NCBI GenBank assembly: GCA_021018815.1
Contig: JAITYX010000002.1
Location: 9,021,001-9,085,000, forward strand
Length of the DNA stretch: 64,000 bases
DNA from: Talinum fruticosum
Lineage: Eukaryota > Streptophyta > Magnoliopsida > Caryophyllales > Talinaceae
Reading direction: 5' to 3'
Shown: positions 62,597 through 64,000 of the stretch, in pieces
Position numbering within the stretch: the first letter of the stretch is position 1
Layout of the letters: each line of letters begins with the position of its first letter
Made by a program: the position numbers and the translations under genes
The notes under the pieces: model-generated
The model's database searches: none
What the model was told of the DNA's origin: nothing
The model's input: the letters and a program-made list of their open reading frames with translations, nothing else

Positions 62597-64000
62597 TCAC
62601 ATAAGCATGTTCAAATCTGAGAGGTCATCCATCGGAATCTCAAGCCCCATGGAATCGTGATCTAGCAAACCATCCTCATCAAAGTTCAACCAAGAACTCA
62701 AATCTTGATGCTCACCAAATTCATTCGCCACACTTAGCTCTTCGATCGAGTCTAATTCATGTAATGGCAAGTTACCAAGGTCCACAGAGTCCTTGCTGTC
62801 TTTGGAGGAATCGAGGACGTTACCCGGGGAAATTAGCCCTTCACGTTTCTTGGGAACATTAACTGAAGGTTGAACTGGATGTGTAGATAACTGGGCAGCC
62901 TTTTGCTTCGGTTTGGACTTAGTTTTCCTTTCACCCCTTAAGTTGGTTATTGATGGACGTCCAGCCTTGGCACCAGAATCTCTCTCACTCCTCTTTCCCT
63001 TAGCTCCACCCAGGAGATTAGATCCAAGGCCTGATGTTGATCTTATGGCAGCATTGCCACCAACATCATCAAGCAGGACTTCCTTCTTCTTACCTCTGTT
63101 CAATATAGGACCATTTTTAGCAAAAGCCTGGTCAGAAGGTTCATATGCATCAAAAGCAGCCCTTTCAGATTTCTCATTTTGGATATCAAGCTGCTCAGAA
63201 CCAGCATAGGATCCTGTAAAAGCAGAAGAGACTGTAAGAATTACAACAAAAGGGAGATGAGAGCTTCTTTTCGGGGGTGGGGAGGGGGTTTACAATTCCA
63301 CATCTCTCACAGTATCATCGATTACAGCGCCATGGACCAGTAGTTAAAGATTAGGAGACTGGCTCGAAATGTAGTTAACTTGCCATAAGGGCACCATGGT
63401 TTGAATTCCAGGGACCTCTCTCTCCATGTAAAGGGGAGTTGATCAACTAATTGGATTTGTTTAGCACATTGGCCTCTGGCCCAGCACTCCCAACTCAGAG
63501 GGGGAGTGTTGGTGTTAGGGGACAAATAGCAAATGTACCAATGTAGAAATTTGAAGGATAAACTGATACAGTTCTTAGTCATGCCTGATAATTTTAGCCA
63601 ATATTAGAGCTTCCCAACCCCTTCTTTTTTTCTTTTATTTTTTTGAGGGGAGGGGAGAATGAGATGATGCAGATTGCAAGAATAAATCTCCGCTGAAGAG
63701 CATGATGATGAATGAAGAGGCCATTACAGAATTCCCATATTTTGCTCAAATTATTACCTGAAGTTCTAGCGTCAAACAGAATGTTTTGTTCTGCTTGACT
63801 GATGCAATTAATAGCTCCTGCATTATTGTTAGGCACAGCAAATAGTAAATCTCGCAATGCAGGTTCACTGAAACAACTTTTCCCTGCATCTTCAAATTTC
63901 CGACAACGAGCCAAGGTTCTCCTGATAAAGGCAAAAGCCACATGTCTAGAGACTTTACTTACACCGATCCTAGTAGCGCTGCTTCCACGAGTTGCCTGAG
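62597..64000 (-). CDS. C-terminal part of a plant-specific serine/arginine-rich-matrix-like protein
   Basis: Partial gene running off the right edge. The last exon is 62597-63213 (205 codons including stop), the preceding one from 63758 to at least 64000; the junction ...DARTSG|GSYAGSEQ is in frame with GT/AG ends. Recognisable features are NRGKKKEVLLDDVGG, the basic AKGKRSERD.GAKAGRPSITNLRGERKTKSKPKQK stretch (nuclear-localisation-like), and the conserved acidic end SSWLNFDEDGLLDHDSMGLEIPMDDLSDLNML. This tail is typical of a plant protein family of more than 1,000 residues annotated as serine/arginine repetitive matrix-like, function unknown. The upstream exon has RRTLARCRKFEDAGKSCFSEPALRD. 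The lack of the N-terminus prevents further assignment. Confidence 0.75.
63328..63540 (+). repeat. SINE-like repeat in intron
   Basis: GGTTTGAATTCC near 63399 resembles a Pol III B box; an A-box-like stretch may lie 50-60 nt upstream. It occupies the intron of the 62597-64000 gene. Family and ends are not established. Confidence 0.3.

Overview
This is nuclear DNA from a flowering plant, almost certainly a eudicot. The genes carry AT-rich introns with plant-type splice sites. The families include a plant CCA1/DIV-type MYB, the seed-plant SNARE VAMP727 and a non-green plastid ferredoxin. The intergenic DNA holds TA and CT/GA microsatellites, hAT and Mutator-like elements and LTR retrotransposons. 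I cannot name the species.

Layout. 0-3.3 kb: a two-exon MYB gene (minus). 3.4-9.9 kb: AT-rich DNA, a decayed MYB fragment, and a 1.16 kb non-autonomous hAT element (8-bp target duplication) carrying a PPR-gene scrap. 9.87-21.24 kb: one large LTR-retrotransposon insertion with a perfect 5-bp target duplication. Its 5' end is an LTR / inverted LTR / truncated LTR array. Its 3' LTR is split by a second, related element whose two ends are inverted copies of the same LTR terminus. Neither element shows a recognisable pol gene. 21.9-22.5 kb: mitochondrial ATPase inhibitor IF1 (minus). 24.5-29.2 kb: AMMECR1-domain gene (plus) with a 1-bp frameshift in exon 3. 31.6-35.0 kb: VAMP727 (plus). 36.7-39.7 kb: hemerythrin-HHE protein (plus), with an antisense tRNA-Pro in its first intron. 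41.8-52.3 kb: a tandem duplication of a glycine-rich-protein gene plus a convergent RNase H2A gene. Each unit has kept the opposite member: unit 1 has an intact glycine-rich gene and a gutted RNase H2A; unit 2 has an intact RNase H2A and a broken glycine-rich gene. 53.7-55.6 kb: root-type ferredoxin (minus) with a leader intron and a 1-bp frameshift that removes the fourth Fe-S cysteine. 55.7-59.0 kb: nested TIR transposons, one carrying a broken epoxide-hydrolase fragment and itself split by a hAT element. 59.6-61.9 kb: ISCA1-type Fe-S assembly protein (plus). 62.6 kb to the end: 3' part of a plant-specific low-complexity nuclear-type protein (minus).

The host genes are unrelated housekeeping and trafficking genes, with no cluster or operon logic. 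The most notable material is the rearranged retrotransposon pair, the reciprocal loss in the duplicated glycine-rich/RNase H2A unit, two gene-fragment-carrying DNA transposons, and two single-C deletions in otherwise intact conserved genes, which may be assembly errors. Exon boundaries were placed by hand from GT/AG sites, reading frame and remembered family sequences. No alignment or database search was run.
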